DNA of 49,044 nucleotides from Herbaspirillum sp. (GCA_028291765.1 JAQGNR010000202.1:1-49044), one strand, 5' to 3'. Counted from the first letter of the stretch, positions 28,864 to 36,868 are shown. Numbers and translations are program-made. Notes: generated by a model not told the origin, from the letters alone.

Positions 28864-30749
28864 TTTACTCTGAACTCCACAATGTGGGCCGTCCATTAGT
28901 CTTCGTGAAGCGTGATTTTAGTTCAAATCAAGGGGCTTGGGCGCGGATTCAAGAGGTGATGGGTCGTGGCGTTGTCGGAGGCGATAAAGATACAATGGAC
29001 GTCCGGGTAGACGTTTTCCTGGCAGAGCTTGATACGATTCGGGACATCAAACGGCTGTTCGGAGAATCTGTGGAACTTGGACCAAAACTTCAATCACAAT
29101 TGAAGTCGTTAGTAAAAGATAAGCGGGCTAGAGAAGGTGTTTTAGAAACCGAAACCGCGAATACCACAGGTTTAGACGAAGAGCTAAAATTAGCAGGCTT
29201 TAAACGTATTCTTAAGCCATTTCAACTTGCAAATATTGCTAGAATTTTGCAGTTACCTCACGGAGCAGATTTTTCGGTTCCCGGAGCTGGAAAAACGACG
29301 GTCGGACTGGCAAATTTTGCTCTATCTAAGCACAGAGGGATCGTTCAGCGGTTACTTGTAATTGCGCCAATTTCGGCCTTTAGTGCTTGGAAAGAAGATT
29401 CTCTCTTATGCTTCATTTGCGCCCCAAACATAGTGGTGCATGGTGGAATAGGCAGTGTTATACCCACTCGAACTGATATTCTGCTTACGAATTACAACAG
29501 AGTAGCAGCGGACTACGATCAAATTCGCAAGTTCGTTGCAGATGCGGAGACACATATTATTCTGGATGAAGCGCATCGGATAAAACGAGGAGCTTTAGGT
29601 GTCCACGGTCGGGCAGTTTTAGACTTAGCTTATGCAGCGCGAAGGAGAGATGTTTTGACAGGAACGCCTGCGCCTCAAGGTGCTCATGATCTGGTTGCGC
29701 TTGTTAGTTTTCTCTATCCTGGTCAAGATCGGCAAATTATGCCAAAAATTGCATATGAAGAGCGCAACGGCCGAGAAGAAAATGTGCTGTTGGAAACCAG
29801 CACAGCAATTAAAAAATACTTTGTCAGAACTACGAAGTCGGAACTCGAACTACCTCCAACCAAATTCGTTCAGGAGAGAGGTTCAATGGGCGGCTTGCAA
29901 CAAGCTATATATTCTGCGCTTATTGGGAGATACCGAGACTCTTTCAAATTAGAAACGACCGGTCGGCGCGAATTTGATCGCTTGGGTCGCATTATGATGT
30001 ATTTGCTTGAGGCCGCTACTAACCCTATGTTATTACGAGCAGGTTCGGATAACGGCGATGATCCTCTATTTATTCATCCACCGATTGAATTAAATGGCAA
30101 TGAGCATTTGCTTGAACTGCTGGATTCTTATAACAATTACGAAACGCCATGGAAGTACAAGCGCATTGCCGAGATAGTAGCTGCCGCGACGCAAAGGGGT
30201 GAAAAGGTATTAATATGGTCAAGTTTTGTAAGAAATCTCAAAGCGCTTTCAAAATATCTTTCTACATATAACCCTGCCATCGTTCATGGAGGGATTCCCT
30301 CCCTTGAAGAACCACTGCCTCCCGAAATGATTACTCGAGAACGAGAATTCAACCGATTTCGGTATGACTCGACTTGCACAGTGCTTCTAGCCAACCCGGC
30401 TGCATGCGGCGAAGGGGTCAGCTTACATCATTGGTGTCATCATGCTATTTACCTTGATCGAACCTTTAATGCGGGACAATTTTTGCAAAGCCAAGATCGA
30501 ATACACCGTCTTGGATTGGCGGACGGTACGGTGACTCAATTTACGTTATTGACGAGTGCAGGCACGATAGATGAGACAGTGAATGGACGTTTGGCAGAAA
30601 AGGTTGCTGCAATGGCCACTTTAATGGGTGACCCGGGACTGGTGAGATTGGCGTTACCTGATATTGACAGCGCTACTTCCGAGGGCGTAGAACCAGCACT
30701 CGATGATGATCTAACTTCTATACTCGCACATCTAAGAAATGCTCCCTAG
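28860..30749 (+). CDS. SNF2-type superfamily 2 helicase/translocase
   Basis: 629-residue SF2 ATPase. Motif I is PGAGKT (141-146), motif II DEAH (236-239), motif III LTGTP (266-270), and motif VI QSQDRIHRLG (about 540), typical of SNF2/RapA-like dsDNA translocases that move or remodel without strand separation. The first 110 residues are a variable N-terminal part. It starts with GTG overlapping the previous stop (GTGA), so the two proteins are probably made in fixed ratio. Similar translocases drive several restriction-type systems. Its 3' end overlaps the next gene by 11 bp. Confidence 0.92.
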   Translation: MIYSELHNVGRPLVFVKRDFSSNQGAWARIQEVMGRGVVGGDKDTMDVRVDVFLAELDTIRDIKRLFGESVELGPKLQSQLKSLVKDKRAREGVLETETANTTGLDEELKLAGFKRILKPFQLANIARILQLPHGADFSVPGAGKTTVGLANFALSKHRGIVQRLLVIAPISAFSAWKEDSLLCFICAPNIVVHGGIGSVIPTRTDILLTNYNRVAADYDQIRKFVADAETHIILDEAHRIKRGALGVHGRAVLDLAYAARRRDVLTGTPAPQGAHDLVALVSFLYPGQDRQIMPKIAYEERNGREENVLLETSTAIKKYFVRTTKSELELPPTKFVQERGSMGGLQQAIYSALIGRYRDSFKLETTGRREFDRLGRIMMYLLEAATNPMLLRAGSDNGDDPLFIHPPIELNGNEHLLELLDSYNNYETPWKYKRIAEIVAAATQRGEKVLIWSSFVRNLKALSKYLSTYNPAIVHGGIPSLEEPLPPEMITREREFNRFRYDSTCTVLLANPAACGEGVSLHHWCHHAIYLDRTFNAGQFLQSQDRIHRLGLADGTVTQFTLLTSAGTIDETVNGRLAEKVAAMATLMGDPGLVRLALPDIDSATSEGVEPALDDDLTSILAHLRNAP

Positions 30750-31644
30750 TCACGGAAATTGCCACGCTATATTCCTACTTGGTCGAGCTTTAAGACTTTG
30801 TCAGTCGGCTTCTATCAGTGAGTGGATAAAGAGCGCACGAGCCCAATCAACTTTTATGGCCACCGCCCTCGATTTGAGCGCTGTTGTTACTGTGTTGCTG
30901 GACGGTGGACTAATTAAAATTAACGAAGGAGTCATTCTCGAAAGTCGGTTACAGGTACTTTCTGAGCGGGCCGATCGTCAGACGCTTCTCTGTATTGCCA
31001 GAGTCTTGCTGGATTGTTTTCCTCCTTCTTGGATTATGAATGTTGTTTCAAATAGGGGAGTGGCTCTCGAATACATTCCATCGACTGATTTAGACGCATT
31101 GGAGTGGATTGGTGATGATCTTGCGGAATTACTAATTGCTGTGGCTCAACCTAAAATGTCGCTACGGGATAATGAGCTGCGAAAGCGATTAGGGGATGCT
31201 GGCGAATATGTATTAATAGAATCTAAAAAGTATCAAGGCGAAAAAGTAATTCATGTTGCAAAAATATCAGATTCATTTGGATATGACGTTGAGTCATGCA
31301 AAGGGTCTGGTGCTACGGTCGAACGCATTGAGATAAAAGCCGCACTACCTAATACCGCAGATAGATTTTACATCAGTAAAAACGAGTGCGAGAAAGCCAG
31401 CTCGTACGGCGATGCTTGGAAGCTAGTCCAAGTCACTTTTGATGCGTCGATTCTCTGGAAAAGAAATATCATGAAGAAGGATATTTTAGATGTCCGTATG
31501 CTATCAAGCAAAGCGGTAGTTAAACTGACAGACTTTGATACAGATAGTTTTCGCTGGTTGGATTCCGCAGAGATTTTTCCTCCTTTACTGGATTGGAGTG
31601 GGTACGAGCTTCCTCTTCCAGAAAATCTAGAAATTAATATTTAA
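30739..31644 (+). CDS. DUF3883-type protein, putative nuclease
   Basis: 301 residues. The C-terminal half from about 150 matches the DUF3883 pattern: GDAGEYVLIESKK, HVAKISDSFGYDVES, VERIEIKAA, FYISKNECEKA. Asp183 with Glu198-x-Lys200 forms a PD-(D/E)XK-like triad, with Glu157 as a further ligand, so an intact nuclease site is plausible. The N-terminal half is helical and unassigned. It overlaps the SNF2 gene by 11 bp and is last in the operon, as expected for an effector driven by the translocase. Nuclease activity is inferred from residues only. Confidence 0.8.
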   Translation: MLPSHGNCHAIFLLGRALRLCQSASISEWIKSARAQSTFMATALDLSAVVTVLLDGGLIKINEGVILESRLQVLSERADRQTLLCIARVLLDCFPPSWIMNVVSNRGVALEYIPSTDLDALEWIGDDLAELLIAVAQPKMSLRDNELRKRLGDAGEYVLIESKKYQGEKVIHVAKISDSFGYDVESCKGSGATVERIEIKAALPNTADRFYISKNECEKASSYGDAWKLVQVTFDASILWKRNIMKKDILDVRMLSSKAVVKLTDFDTDSFRWLDSAEIFPPLLDWSGYELPLPENLEINI

Positions 31645-32436
31645 GGCATTGGCAAAAGTAGTTACGAGAGTTCTGATTTGTCATAAAACATGATGTCTTC
31701 ATCGGCGTGTCAGATTTTCTGTGTGTCCGGAGTTGTGAAATAATACCGAAAGGGAAATTTCATGACCGACACGATGACCACACCTAAAAACCAAAGCAGG
31801 CCGCTGACCAATTCGCCATTTCGTTCGGCGAACGTTCCCCCTGTGTCAGGATAGTTGTCGCGTCATCTAATTTATCGTAATCGTACAGGGGGCGGAGTAA
31901 AAGACAAGTAGTGTCGAGGCAGCGAGGCAGCCAGCCGTTATATATGTCCACCCATAGCGACACATCAAGATAACGTGTCGATATTTTACGTTTTAGCGAC
32001 ATATGGCGGTTAGTAAGTCATGGAGACGTGGCTTTTATGCAGAATTATGGCTCAGCAATAATTCAGACGTAAATCGAAGACGTTACCTAAGCTTTGAATC
32101 CGCCATAAATAAACCAGATGACAGCCAGCGCCTGCGGCTCGGTCAGCCCATTTGCAATCAAAGTTGAAAAGAGTCGTAAGCAAACCACACACTTTGTGTA
32201 AAGAAATTTTTGTCGCCTTAACAATTACATATCACCCGAATAACGTTATTTTGAATTTTCCGACCAGCAATTTAACGTTTTTCTCACTCTTTGATTTTTT
32301 TCCGATTAAGGCACAAAAGCGTAATTCATATACCAATAATTTGCCGCAAGGAAAAATTGCCCAGAGAAAATATTTTCTGTATAAATTCAAATCTAGTTGA
32401 AAGCACTAATACGAACAGGCACTCCACATGTTCATT
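31645..32436. other. Gene-poor AT-rich gap after the island
   Basis: About 800 bp with no convincing gene. It holds clustered TGTCG/CGACA motifs: TGTCG at 31856, 31912 and 31976, CGACA at 31958 and 31997. They include a 26-bp imperfect dyad at 31976-32001, and the minus strand reads TGTCGCTA twice, 39 bp apart. A CGTTCGGCGAACG palindrome lies near 31832. Such arrays resemble recombinase or transposase binding sites, but no such enzyme gene is present. Short ORFs here have odd composition and no ribosome sites. Confidence 0.5.
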
Positions 32437-32474
32437 TGCCAACCCTCTCCTCAACGGGAGGCCTTGGCATTTTT
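32437..32474 (+). terminator. Rho-independent terminator or attenuator before the tpsB relic
   Basis: TGCCAA / TTGGCA outer stem with an inner CCTC / GAGG pair, followed by TTTTT. No clear gene precedes it, so it may be a leader hairpin of the broken tpsB or the end of a lost gene. Confidence 0.6.
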
Positions 32475-32640
32475 CATGTCGCGGGTAAGCGTCAATAATA
32501 ATAATTGCTAAAGCGGGATTTGAATGGGGTATTCAAAGAGCTGGGGAGTGTGGCGCGGGATGTTCGTGGGCGCAACATTAGTACAAGCCGGATTAACATT
32601 TGCAATATCTGTTGTTACTGACTTAAGCCTTCGCCGGATA

Positions 32641-33442
32641 ATGCCGCGAAAAGCAGTGCAGCTAATGACCTTCAGCCGAATTTGCGCTTCGCTGCTATGG
32701 GCGACGGTATCGCTCTTCGGCATTGCTGCACCCGTATCGGCGGCCAATAATGCGCCCGACGCGAGTTCGGCGGCCATATCGGATGCGCAAGCTCAGCGCC
32801 GAAACGCCCAGCAAGAAGCCCTGGAGCGGGAGCGTCAGCAAAATGCGCCCAATGTCGATCTGCAGCCGCCGGTCGCCGCCATCCCAAACGACGACGGCCT
32901 GGTCGCAGTGGAGTCGCCCTGCTTCAAAATAGATACGCTCGTGCTGATGCTGCCGCCTGGCTTAAGCGAGCCGGTGAAAGCCGTTGGCCAGAAGGCTTTG
33001 GCACCGGATCTTTTATCTCTCCACGCATCCCTCCGATTTGCGTCGCATTACCTCGAACGCTATCGCGGCCAATGTATCGGGCGAGAAGGCGCCAACCTCA
33101 TCGTGCGCCGTTTGTCGGCGTTAATTTTGCAAAACGGTTACAGCACCCACGCGCCTGCTCATTCCCGAACAAGATCTATCCGGCGGTACGCTCAAGCTCG
33201 ATTTGATTCCTGGCGTCATCGGTGAAATACGGTTTGCCGACGCGGCAACTTACGGCACATGGCGCAACGCATTCCCCACGCATGCCCGCGATCTGTTGAA
33301 TCTGCGCAACCTTGAACAGGGTCTGGAACAGATGAAGCGCGTGTCGAATCAGGATGTCGACATGCAGATCGTTCCGGGTAATGCCACAGGTGTGAGCGAT
33401 GTGGTGATCGCCGTCAAGCGCACCAAGCCTTGGCCGCTGCAG
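32641..33442 (+). pseudogene. Truncated, frameshifted TpsB (FhaC/ShlB/CdiB-type) transporter
   Basis: The N-terminal part of a two-partner-secretion outer-membrane transporter. It has a signal peptide (LLWATVSLFGIAAPVSA), a Gln/Arg/Glu-rich linker (AQRRNAQQEALERERQQ), then POTRA domains with ESPCFKIDTLVL, YRGQCIGREG and NGYST. An extra C in 33146-33148 shifts the frame; homology resumes as TRLLIPEQDLSGGTLKLDLI, then RNAFPTHARDLLNLRNLEQG up to KPWPLQ at 33442. The beta-barrel (about 350 residues) is missing, so no secretion is possible. GC-rich codons contrast with the AT-rich ORFs that follow. The open frame upstream to 32524 looks non-coding. Confidence 0.82.
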
Positions 33443-33485
33443 CTTATTTTCAAAAACTTAACAGTGATACAGCTAGGGCGAAAAA

Positions 33486-33749
33486 ATGATCATGTCTATT
33501 GATTTTTACAAGAAACATAAAAAGCTAATATGGCGAATATTTTTGATGATGTTAATCGGGCCTCCTGCATTTTTTTTTATAATTTATATATGTATTTGGA
33601 TTGCGCTCATTTCGCATACAGGCCGGATAGACCTACCAATACTCGTCCCGTCTCTGCGAATTCTCTTTTTTAAGTTGTCGTTATTAGGAGCGATAGGTAT
33701 GGTCGCGCACTTAATTTTCTATGACATTCAAGAAAGGAAAAAAAATTAA
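33486..33749 (+). CDS. Small two-helix membrane protein, orphan immunity candidate
   Basis: 87 residues with two hydrophobic spans (about 18-42 and 58-78) and a basic C-terminus (QERKKN). The pattern GPPAF, IIY, ALIS, TG.I, KLS and DIQER is shared with the protein at 34950-35228, so the two are paralogs. AGGGCG precedes the ATG; ATG 33492 is an alternative start. It lies at the broken end of tpsB and is followed by a repeat block. Inner-membrane proteins of this size are common immunity partners of secreted toxins; that role is inferred from context only. Confidence 0.65.
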   Translation: MIMSIDFYKKHKKLIWRIFLMMLIGPPAFFFIIYICIWIALISHTGRIDLPILVPSLRILFFKLSLLGAIGMVAHLIFYDIQERKKN

Positions 33750-33767
33750 ATTTCGGTAGTGATTCGA

Positions 33768-33850
33768 TCCACATCCACTATAGTCAAGCGAGCGAGAGTT
33801 GGGTCAACGCAAAACGCAAAAGCGGGGCAACTTAATGTGCAAATCAACAG
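33768..33850 (+). repeat. Repeat block A, copy 1
   Basis: Recurring segment also at 36464-36612, 38440-38515 and, partly, 35325-35430 and 37021-37060. One frame reads TIVKRARVGSTQNAKAGQLN and then VQINSA before a stop, like a decayed Gly/Asn-rich repeat tail of a TpsA-type adhesin. The ORF spanning 33799-33981 in another frame is probably not a gene. Confidence 0.75.
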
Positions 33851-33977
33851 CGCACTGGTTCAATAGTTTCAAGAACGAGCGATATCACGGCGTTCGCTAT
33901 GCAACGCATACTGAAATAAAGCGACCAGCGGACATTTGTGCGTATGTTTTTAGCAAGCAACTCCATAGGAAAGTTAG

Positions 33978-34364
33978 ATGAATCAAAAAGAATTCAGCAA
34001 AAAAAATGATCAAGGAAAAGAGCTTTTCGTCATTTGTCTTTCCATTGAACTTCAAGATCTCGACAATCTAGTGCAGGAGATGCGCGTATTCAAAGAAATT
34101 GTTATTAGTTGGCATCGTGCGAGACAAAAAGAGGCCGCGGAAGTAAGGTTTATAGCTGTATCTGATCCGCTGTATCATCAAGCGATTGAAGAATTTGCCG
34201 AGGTGTGTCATTCAAACGATATCGATTTAAAAGCTATATTCAAGACCACAAAATTGTGTCTAGATTTTCACGACAATGCCGGAAAACTTGTTCGCGAACG
34301 TGTATTTGAAAAGGAAAAAGACGCGTCGGGCATTCTCAATAGATGGTTCAGTAGAGCTAAGTAA
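33978..34364 (+). CDS. Hypothetical protein in the TPS-relic region
   Basis: 128 residues, soluble, charged, without signal or membrane helix. Not recognised. AGGAAA lies 5-11 nt before the ATG, supporting translation. Features: alternating strands and helices (LFVICLSIELQDLDNLVQEM, RFIAVSDPLYHQAIEEFAEV). Codon use is AT-rich like its neighbours. Placed between repeat-linked small genes, it could be an immunity protein or cargo ORF of an old polymorphic-toxin locus. Confidence 0.6.
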   Translation: MNQKEFSKKNDQGKELFVICLSIELQDLDNLVQEMRVFKEIVISWHRARQKEAAEVRFIAVSDPLYHQAIEEFAEVCHSNDIDLKAIFKTTKLCLDFHDNAGKLVRERVFEKEKDASGILNRWFSRAK

Positions 34365-34498
34365 ATAGCGACACGCTCAGTTCGGAGGCCACCGAATGTC
34401 CAGTTTGGAGTGATGTCAATGATGACTCTGGGTCGTAGGCAGGCATCCCTTAATTTCTGGGTGTATGAGATTGATTCCGCAGGGCTTCGTTTGTTGGG

Positions 34499-34564
34499 GC
34501 AAATAGTGCAGTCACGGCAATAGATGCAGCCACCGCAGGATTAAAGAGTTTATTAGCTGATTAA
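34499..34564 (+). pseudogene. Possible C-terminal relic of a TpsA/toxin-type protein
   Basis: One frame reads ANSAVTAIDAATAGLKSLLAD then stop, with no start or body upstream. The Ala-rich tail is compatible with a surface or toxin protein end, and it sits between orphan ORFs as expected for a displaced C-terminus. Evidence is thin. The rest of 34365-34620 shows nothing else. Confidence 0.25.
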
Positions 34565-34620
34565 ATAATTACGACAAGCGTTTTCTCTTCGCATTGATTA
34601 GAGGCGCCGCCGTCAGAAAA

Positions 34621-34875
34621 ATGACAAATTTATTCACGGTACGACAAGTTACCATTCTTAAATCATTATGCTTAAAAGCTGATGATACGAACAAGGCACT
34701 TTTTTCTAAAATTTCACAGAGTACTTTGGATTCTCATGATATTGAACGGCTATGTTCCGTTATCAATAGCGAATTTATGATGGAAGGAATATTGCCTAAT
34801 TACGAGCCAAATGCATATGGAATCGAGCTCGAAAAATTATTAGATATCGTTAATAAGTCACGACTTACAGACTAA
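34621..34875 (+). CDS. Small hypothetical protein, immunity-like
   Basis: 84 residues, mostly helical, acidic middle: SDT-free TVRQVTILKSLCLKADDTNK and later VINSEFMMEGILPNYEPNAY, GIELEKLLDIVN. No signal or membrane span. I do not recognise a named family, though the size, composition and setting recall small immunity genes. The frame is open upstream to a TTG at 34594, but the ATG at 34621 gives a more natural start. No strong ribosome site is visible. Confidence 0.55.
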   Translation: MTNLFTVRQVTILKSLCLKADDTNKALFSKISQSTLDSHDIERLCSVINSEFMMEGILPNYEPNAYGIELEKLLDIVNKSRLTD

Positions 34876-34949
34876 AGATATTTAATCGGACGTCGCAATG
34901 AAAAACTATTTCGAAAAAGCAGAGTTGCGTCTGGCTCATATTGAACAAA

Positions 34950-35228
34950 ATGATGGAAAAAATAAATATCTCTAGCAACAAACAATTATTGAAGACAATT
35001 GTGAGATTGGCGATAGTTGGACCGCCAGCATTTTCTCTAATTATCTATTGCTGCATTTTCGTCGCATTAATATCGAAGACAGGAACTATAGAATTCCCTA
35101 CTCTTGATCATTTGATGCTGATGATATTAATTAAGCTGTCAATCTTGGCAAGCATTGGCCTCATGATCAATGTCATTTGGCTCGATATTCAACGTCGTCG
35201 CAAGGCGAAGGATCAAACACTTGATTAG
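34950..35228 (+). CDS. Small two-helix membrane protein, paralog of 33486-33749
   Basis: 92 residues with two hydrophobic spans (about 19-42 and 60-80) and a basic C-terminal tail (DIQRRRKAKD). It aligns with the 87-residue protein at 33486: GPPAF, IIY.C, ALIS.TG.I, KLS.L..IG and DIQ.RRK are shared in order. ATG 34950 is chosen; TTG 34941 or ATG 34953 are also possible. A repeat block follows. The duplication of this gene within 1.5 kb fits repeated capture of related immunity-type cassettes. Confidence 0.62.
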   Translation: MMEKINISSNKQLLKTIVRLAIVGPPAFSLIIYCCIFVALISKTGTIEFPTLDHLMLMILIKLSILASIGLMINVIWLDIQRRRKAKDQTLD

Positions 35229-35324
35229 TAATTTTTTAATTTTGAAAACGTTAGAGGCGTCTAAAACGGCGCGCCAATGGTTGAAGAATGTTTGCCATGT
35301 TGACGTGCCCCGTTGTTGCGTCTA

Positions 35325-35430
35325 TTGAGTTGCACCTCGGACGGATCCACTTTTTCGTTTAATGACGGCCCACATAAAAATCGGAAATATCCACACCCCC
35401 TATCGTCAAGGGAGTAAGCGGTGGGTCATG
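35325..35430 (+). repeat. Repeat block A, copy 2
   Basis: Starts TTGAGTTGCACCTCGGACGG and runs through CACATAAAAATCGGAAATAT to TATCGTCAAGGGAGTAAG. Nearly identical to 36464-36570 over about 100 bp, then diverging. One frame reads PIVKGVSGGS, the intact form of the motif seen in the other copies. Confidence 0.85.
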
Positions 35431-35480
35431 CGGCACAAAGCGCGGTCAAATCATCTACTAATCAATAATTGGAGATCGCT

Positions 35481-35795
35481 ATGTTTGATGGCTTCTGGTC
35501 TGGGATATTTGGTGGCTTATTTGGAACTGCGATTGCTCAATGGTTGAACCGATTTAAGTATTGGATGATTTTTTTGATTTCTACAGTGACTGTTCATGTA
35601 ATTTCATTTGTTCAAGACTGGCTAGAATTTGGTACAACTGCCGCCATTAATAAAGCGACTAACTTGTTATCAAAACCGGTTGGTATTTTTGCTCCAATGG
35701 CAATAGGTTTACTAGTTGTCTTGGTCGCGTTTGTGGGTTCATTGAACGCTCCTAAAAATAAAAGCGAAGTTGATAAAGATAAAAATAACCCATAG
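35481..35795 (+). CDS. Small membrane protein, unknown function
   Basis: 104 residues with two or three hydrophobic spans (IFGGLFGTAIAQWL, YWMIFLISTVTVHVISFV, FAPMAIGLLVVLVAFVGSL) and a charged tail (KSEVDKDKNNP). GGAGA lies 5 nt before the ATG, so the start is well supported. No recognised family. It directly follows repeat block A copy 2 and precedes block B, in the pattern of orphan immunity-type cassettes. Confidence 0.6.
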   Translation: MFDGFWSGIFGGLFGTAIAQWLNRFKYWMIFLISTVTVHVISFVQDWLEFGTTAAINKATNLLSKPVGIFAPMAIGLLVVLVAFVGSLNAPKNKSEVDKDKNNP

Positions 35796-35841
35796 TGGTT
35801 CAATAAAAGTTTTCGATCCAACCACCAATAGTTTCAGTAGG

Positions 35842-35908
35842 TGGATCCAAAAATAGGAAATTTTGAAAGTGAAATTTAAGATTCCAGTTAGCCTTAATGT
35901 ACTAAGCC
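35842..35908 (+). repeat. Repeat block B, copy 1
   Basis: GGATCCAAAAATAGG through GTGAAATTTAAGATTCCAG to AATGTACTAAGC. It recurs at 37821-37884 with few changes. A GTG-started frame reads VKFKIPVSLNVLS here and VKFKIPISVNVLS in copy 2, each then running into an unrelated short tail. Confidence 0.8.
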
Positions 35909-35909
35909 C

Positions 35910-36014
35910 GATTATAGTTTTGGTGGTGCAGGGTCAATAGAGTTTGGCATAGGTGCCGGAGCGTCGATTGGAACCGGATATGCTGGCCAAATTAACTCAA
36001 CCCCAAATAAATAA
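35910..36014 (+). pseudogene. Relic of a glycine-rich toxin C-terminus
   Basis: 34 codons and a stop: DYSFGGAGSIEFGIGAGASI then GTGYAGQINSTPNK. Gly/Ser-rich ends finishing in a short Pro-Asn-Lys tail are common in CdiA/TpsA-type toxin C-termini. There is no upstream body, so it is a fragment left by recombination. It begins exactly where repeat block B copy 1 ends. Confidence 0.4.
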
Positions 36015-36033
36015 CTGGGAATTGTTATAGCTT

Positions 36034-36461
36034 ATGTCTTCTAAAAAAACTAATTTAGTCGCAATCGGATTAATCTCAATTGTGTCTGTGGTTATTTATT
36101 CGATCGCTATCAGACCTCCGATAGGAGCAACGACCAACGAAATGCGGATTATGAGGGCGGATATAAACGCCTTACTCGATGAAATAAAGCCACAAAAATA
36201 CTGTATCGGCAGGAAACTTCTAAGGCAGGTTGGGCATTATTGATGGTTGAGCTCGCTCAAGAGGGGTGGGGTTCTACACTTATGCCGAAAGAGAAAAAAT
36301 TATTATTGAATAAAAATTGGGCAGTTTCTCCAAACGACATCTCCGTTTTCTGTAAAGAGGGTATTCGCCTAACTTATTCTGGGAGCACTTATCAGGACAA
36401 GCCTTCCGTCAACATAACAATGAGCTACAACAGAGCGACGGTCGATGAATGTAAGCGATGA
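36034..36461 (+). pseudogene. Frameshifted small membrane-anchored protein gene
   Basis: The first frame encodes a 69-residue piece with one N-terminal membrane span (LVAIGLISIVSVVIYSIAI) up to 36243. The second frame, whose coding character starts near 36205 as ETSKAGWALLMVELAQEGWG, ends at 36461 with YNRATVDECKR. A one-base slip in the CAAAAATA run near 36197 would join them into about 141 residues. Function unknown. Either it is broken, or the sequence has an error there. It lies between block B copy 1 and block A copy 3. Confidence 0.55.
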
Positions 36462-36463
36462 CA

Positions 36464-36612
36464 GTTGAGTTGCACCTCGGACGGATCCACTTTTGCGTTT
36501 AATGACGACCCACATAAAAATCGGAAATATCCACATCCACTATAGTCAAGCGAGTAAGAGGTGGGTCAACACAAAACGAAAAAGCGGGGCAACTTAATGC
36601 GCAAATCAACAA
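36464..36612 (+). repeat. Repeat block A, copy 3
   Basis: The longest copy: it has the GTTGCACCTCGGACGG start shared with copy 2 and the GTGGGTCAAC through GCAACTTAATG end shared with copies 1 and 4. One frame reads TIVKRVRGGSTQNEKAGQLN then AQINNA and runs in frame into the ORF that follows. Confidence 0.85.
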
Positions 36613-36649
36613 CGCAATGATAATTGGTGAAAAAACAAGAGGATGGCTC

Positions 36650-36868
36650 ATGACTGTACTTTTAGTCATTGGGGTGGGAATTATGTATGTCTCGATAAAA
36701 TATACCGAAAGTAAATTTCTTATGTGGGTTGGGATATTGATAGGTTCTTTGTGTATGAGTATTTCCGGATATTCGGCACAAGCAAAAATGTTAAATATCA
36801 AACCCTTTGACAGCTCTTATAAGAAGGCGAGAAAGACTTACGATGACAAAATTAAAAGCGACGAATAA
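36650..36868 (+). CDS. Small two-helix membrane protein, immunity candidate
   Basis: 72 residues: span 1 MTVLLVIGVGIMYVSI, span 2 FLMWVGILIGSLCMSISGY, then a basic tail with FDSSYKKARKTYDDKIKSDE. From memory, very similar small proteins occur as orphan genes in many Burkholderiales. I choose ATG 36650 because AGAGGA lies 6 nt upstream; an in-frame ATG at 36617 would add 11 residues continuous with repeat block A. Function unknown. Confidence 0.6.
   Translation: MTVLLVIGVGIMYVSIKYTESKFLMWVGILIGSLCMSISGYSAQAKMLNIKPFDSSYKKARKTYDDKIKSDE

Noticed and set aside
25024..31644. Assignment of the island to DISARM, BREX, Dnd or type I restriction
   Set aside because: The diagnostic genes (drmB/drmC, pglZ/brxC, dndBCDE, hsdS) are not present; only a methyltransferase and a SNF2 helicase are shared with some of these.
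31784..32002. 72-codon minus-strand ORF after the island
   Set aside because: It is made of the TGTCG/CGACA repeats, has no ribosome site and no recognisable domain, so it reads like a translated repeat region.
32152..32400. 82-codon plus-strand ORF before the tpsB relic
   Set aside because: Low-complexity Phe/Asn/Lys composition from AT-rich DNA, no start signal, no similarity.
32524..32640. N-terminal extension of the TpsB relic upstream of 32641
   Set aside because: The residues precede a normal signal peptide start and show no similarity; the ATG at 32641 is a better start.
33799..33981. 60-codon ORF starting inside repeat block A copy 1
   Set aside because: Its frame crosses the repeat; the alternative frame of the block is the one conserved between copies.
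35362..35547. 61-codon ORF starting inside repeat block A copy 2
   Set aside because: Overlaps the better-supported 104-residue ORF, and its start lies in the repeat.
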